This document shows, piece after piece, positions 62,829 to 64,000 of a DNA stretch of 64,000 bases. The stretch is from positions 1 to 64,000 of the forward strand of contig JALSRD010000023.1 in NCBI GenBank assembly GCA_026984935.1, written 5' to 3'. Numbering within the stretch: position 1 is the stretch's first letter; every line of letters starts with the position of its first letter. A model generated the notes under the pieces. The model was not told where the DNA came from, ran no database searches, and was given only the letters and a program-made list of their open reading frames with translations. The position numbers and the translations under genes are program-made. This DNA comes from Desulfobacterales bacterium (GTDB taxonomy: Bacteria; Desulfobacterota; Desulfobacteria; Desulfobacterales; JALSRD01).

Positions 62829-64000
62829 ATGCCACAATCGGCATATTCCAAAATCGACCGGACCATCCTCGACACCCTGAAACCGGCCGGGCGCAGCTAC
62901 TGGATCGGGGTGGGGCTGCTGGGCCTGGGCGTCCTGGTCGGTGCCGCCTGCTGGACCTACCAGCTCCTGGTGGGCATCGGCGTCGGCGGGCAGAACAATC
63001 CGGTGGGCTGGGGGACGTATCTGATCAACTTCGTCTTCTGGGTGGGGATCGCCCACTCCGGCACGCTCATTTCCGCCATCTTGCACCTCTTCCGCGCCGG
63101 TTGGCGCAACCCCATCGCGCGGGCCGCCGAAACCATGACCGTTTTCGCCGTTTGCACGGCGGGCCTGTTTCCCTTCATCCACCTGGGCCGGGCCTGGATG
63201 GTTTACTTCATGCTGCCCGTGCCCAACCAGCGCAACCTGTGGCCCAATTTTCAGTCCCCGCTGATGTTCGACGTGGTGGCCATCAGCACCTACCTGACGG
63301 TCAGCGTCATGTTCTGGTACACCGGCATGCTGCCCGACCTGGCGATCATACGCGACCGCGCCGCCGGAATGCGCAAAAAGATCTTTACGGTGCTGTCACT
63401 GGGCTGGACCGGGGCCCACGAAGAGTGGCGCCACTACTCGCGCGCCTACCTGTTTTTCGCCGCCCTGGCCACACCGCTGGTCATCTCCGTGCACTCGGTG
63501 GTTTCCTGGGATTTCGCCCTGGGCATCGCGCCGGGATGGCATACCACCATATTTGCCCCCTATTTCGTGGCCGGCGCCATCCATTCCGGCCTGGCCATGG
63601 TGCTGACCCTGCTGATCCCGCTGCGCAGCATGTTCAAACTCAAGGAAATCATCACCCTGCGCGTTCTGGAAAATATCGCCAAGACCATCATCTTTACCGG
63701 GCTGATCGTGGGATTTGCATACGGCACCGAGTTCTTCATCGCCTGGTACAGCCACAACTCGGTGGAAACCACGGTTTTCGCCTGGCGCGCCACCGGGCAC
63801 TACAGCGTGGAATTCTGGATCATGGTGATCTGCAATACCACTATCCCGCTTCTGTTCTTTTTCAGGAAAGTGCGCACGCACATCATCCCTCTGTTTGTAA
63901 TTTCAGTCCTCATTAACGTCGGCATGTGGTTTGAGCGCTTCGTGATCATCATCACCAGCGTGGCCCGTGATTTCATCCCGCACGCATGGGGGCTGTATGC
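62829..64000 (+). CDS. actC: NrfD/PsrC-like membrane subunit (ActC/QrcD-like), 3' end outside window
   Basis: This open frame runs without a stop to the end of the window (about 390 codons). It encodes a polytopic membrane protein with eight or more helices and the ActC-like blocks WGTYLINFVFWVGIAHSGT, HLGRAWMVYFMLPVPNQR, FFAALATPLVISVHSVVSWD and GMWFERFVIIITSVARD. NrfD-type subunits bind quinone and are thought to couple electron flow to proton movement. ATG 62829 is six bases after the actB stop. The rest of the operon lies beyond the window. Confidence 0.85.
   Translation, partial: MPQSAYSKIDRTILDTLKPAGRSYWIGVGLLGLGVLVGAACWTYQLLVGIGVGGQNNPVGWGTYLINFVFWVGIAHSGTLISAILHLFRAGWRNPIARAAETMTVFAVCTAGLFPFIHLGRAWMVYFMLPVPNQRNLWPNFQSPLMFDVVAISTYLTVSVMFWYTGMLPDLAIIRDRAAGMRKKIFTVLSLGWTGAHEEWRHYSRAYLFFAALATPLVISVHSVVSWDFALGIAPGWHTTIFAPYFVAGAIHSGLAMVLTLLIPLRSMFKLKEIITLRVLENIAKTIIFTGLIVGFAYGTEFFIAWYSHNSVETTVFAWRATGHYSVEFWIMVICNTTIPLLFFFRKVRTHIIPLFVISVLINVGMWFERFVIIITSVARDFIPHAWGLY

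Noticed and set aside
60609-63182. 857-residue open frame on - inside the Act-type gene
   Set aside because: Antisense shadow of two well-supported genes; no domain recognised.
1-64000. CRISPR arrays, prophage or IS elements
   Set aside because: No regularly spaced repeats and no transposase, integrase or phage gene found in any frame.

Overview
This 64 kb window is a dense, GC-rich stretch of chromosome from what is almost certainly an anaerobic Desulfobacterota bacterium, most likely a sulfate reducer of the Desulfobacterales/Desulfosarcinaceae kind. The call rests on gene content seen directly: a rubredoxin:oxygen oxidoreductase, a two-iron desulfoferrodoxin, rubrerythrin, several small multihaem c cytochromes, an Rnf complex led by a cytochrome gene, a Ni carbon monoxide dehydrogenase, a membrane pyrophosphatase and an Act/Qrc-type membrane oxidoreductase. 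No 16S rRNA is present, so the species cannot be named. The genus-level placement is inference.

Layout. 1-4.1 kb: a visibly more AT-rich accessory cluster on + (DUF4384-like exported protein, TPR lipoprotein, unknown lipoprotein with a polyglycine tail, TPR/caspase-like protein). 4.1-10.5 kb: an oxygen and superoxide defence island on - (HEAT-like protein, ferredoxin, FprA/Roo, rubredoxin, an FMN-reductase/ArsC-like fusion, small cytochrome, zinc ribbon, flavodoxin, rubredoxin-like protein, desulfoferrodoxin, rubrerythrin). 10.9-16.5 kb: a giant AsmA-like protein, a PerR-type regulator, citrate synthase and a double zinc ribbon. 16.6-17.7 kb: a glutaredoxin/ferredoxin-thioredoxin-reductase pair bracketed by two copies of a ~190 bp direct repeat. 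17.9-25 kb: cooS, sfsA, serA, a DUF1844 gene and an HtrA protease. 25.1-32.3 kb: housekeeping genes on + (ispE, tRNA-Gln, prs, rplY, pth, hppA, carD-like, rluD-like). 32.3-33.3 kb: a decayed, lower-GC scar with a small membrane ORF and an epimerase fragment. 33.3-40 kb: the rnf operon on -. 40-59.2 kb: a radical SAM gene and the complete division/cell-wall (dcw) cluster from ftsZ back to mraZ, all on -. 59.2-64 kb: an AT-rich divergent spacer and the start of an Act/Qrc-type operon on +, cut by the window end.

How it fits together. CooS, Rnf, the H+-pyrophosphatase and the Act/Qrc-like complex are parts of low-potential electron and ion-gradient metabolism. The redox island removes oxygen, superoxide and peroxide with small Fe/S and flavin carriers, and the PerR-type gene 4 kb away is the obvious candidate regulator. 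The dcw cluster is conventional apart from a 90-residue unknown protein between murD and mraY.

The most unusual thing I see is the Rnf complex. RnfB is fused to a complete GltD/NfnB-like FAD and NAD(P)H domain. RnfC has lost the glycine-rich flavin and NADH signatures of its family, and RnfD has lost the threonine that normally carries covalent FMN. Read together, the pyridine-nucleotide site appears to have moved from RnfC to RnfB. Second-tier observations are the caspase-like cell-envelope cluster, the flavin reductase fused to an ArsC-like domain whose catalytic Cys and Arg are both missing, a short leader sequence repeated three times (twice near 0.1 kb and once at 23 kb), and tandem MraZ-type operator repeats that cover the mraZ ribosome binding site.
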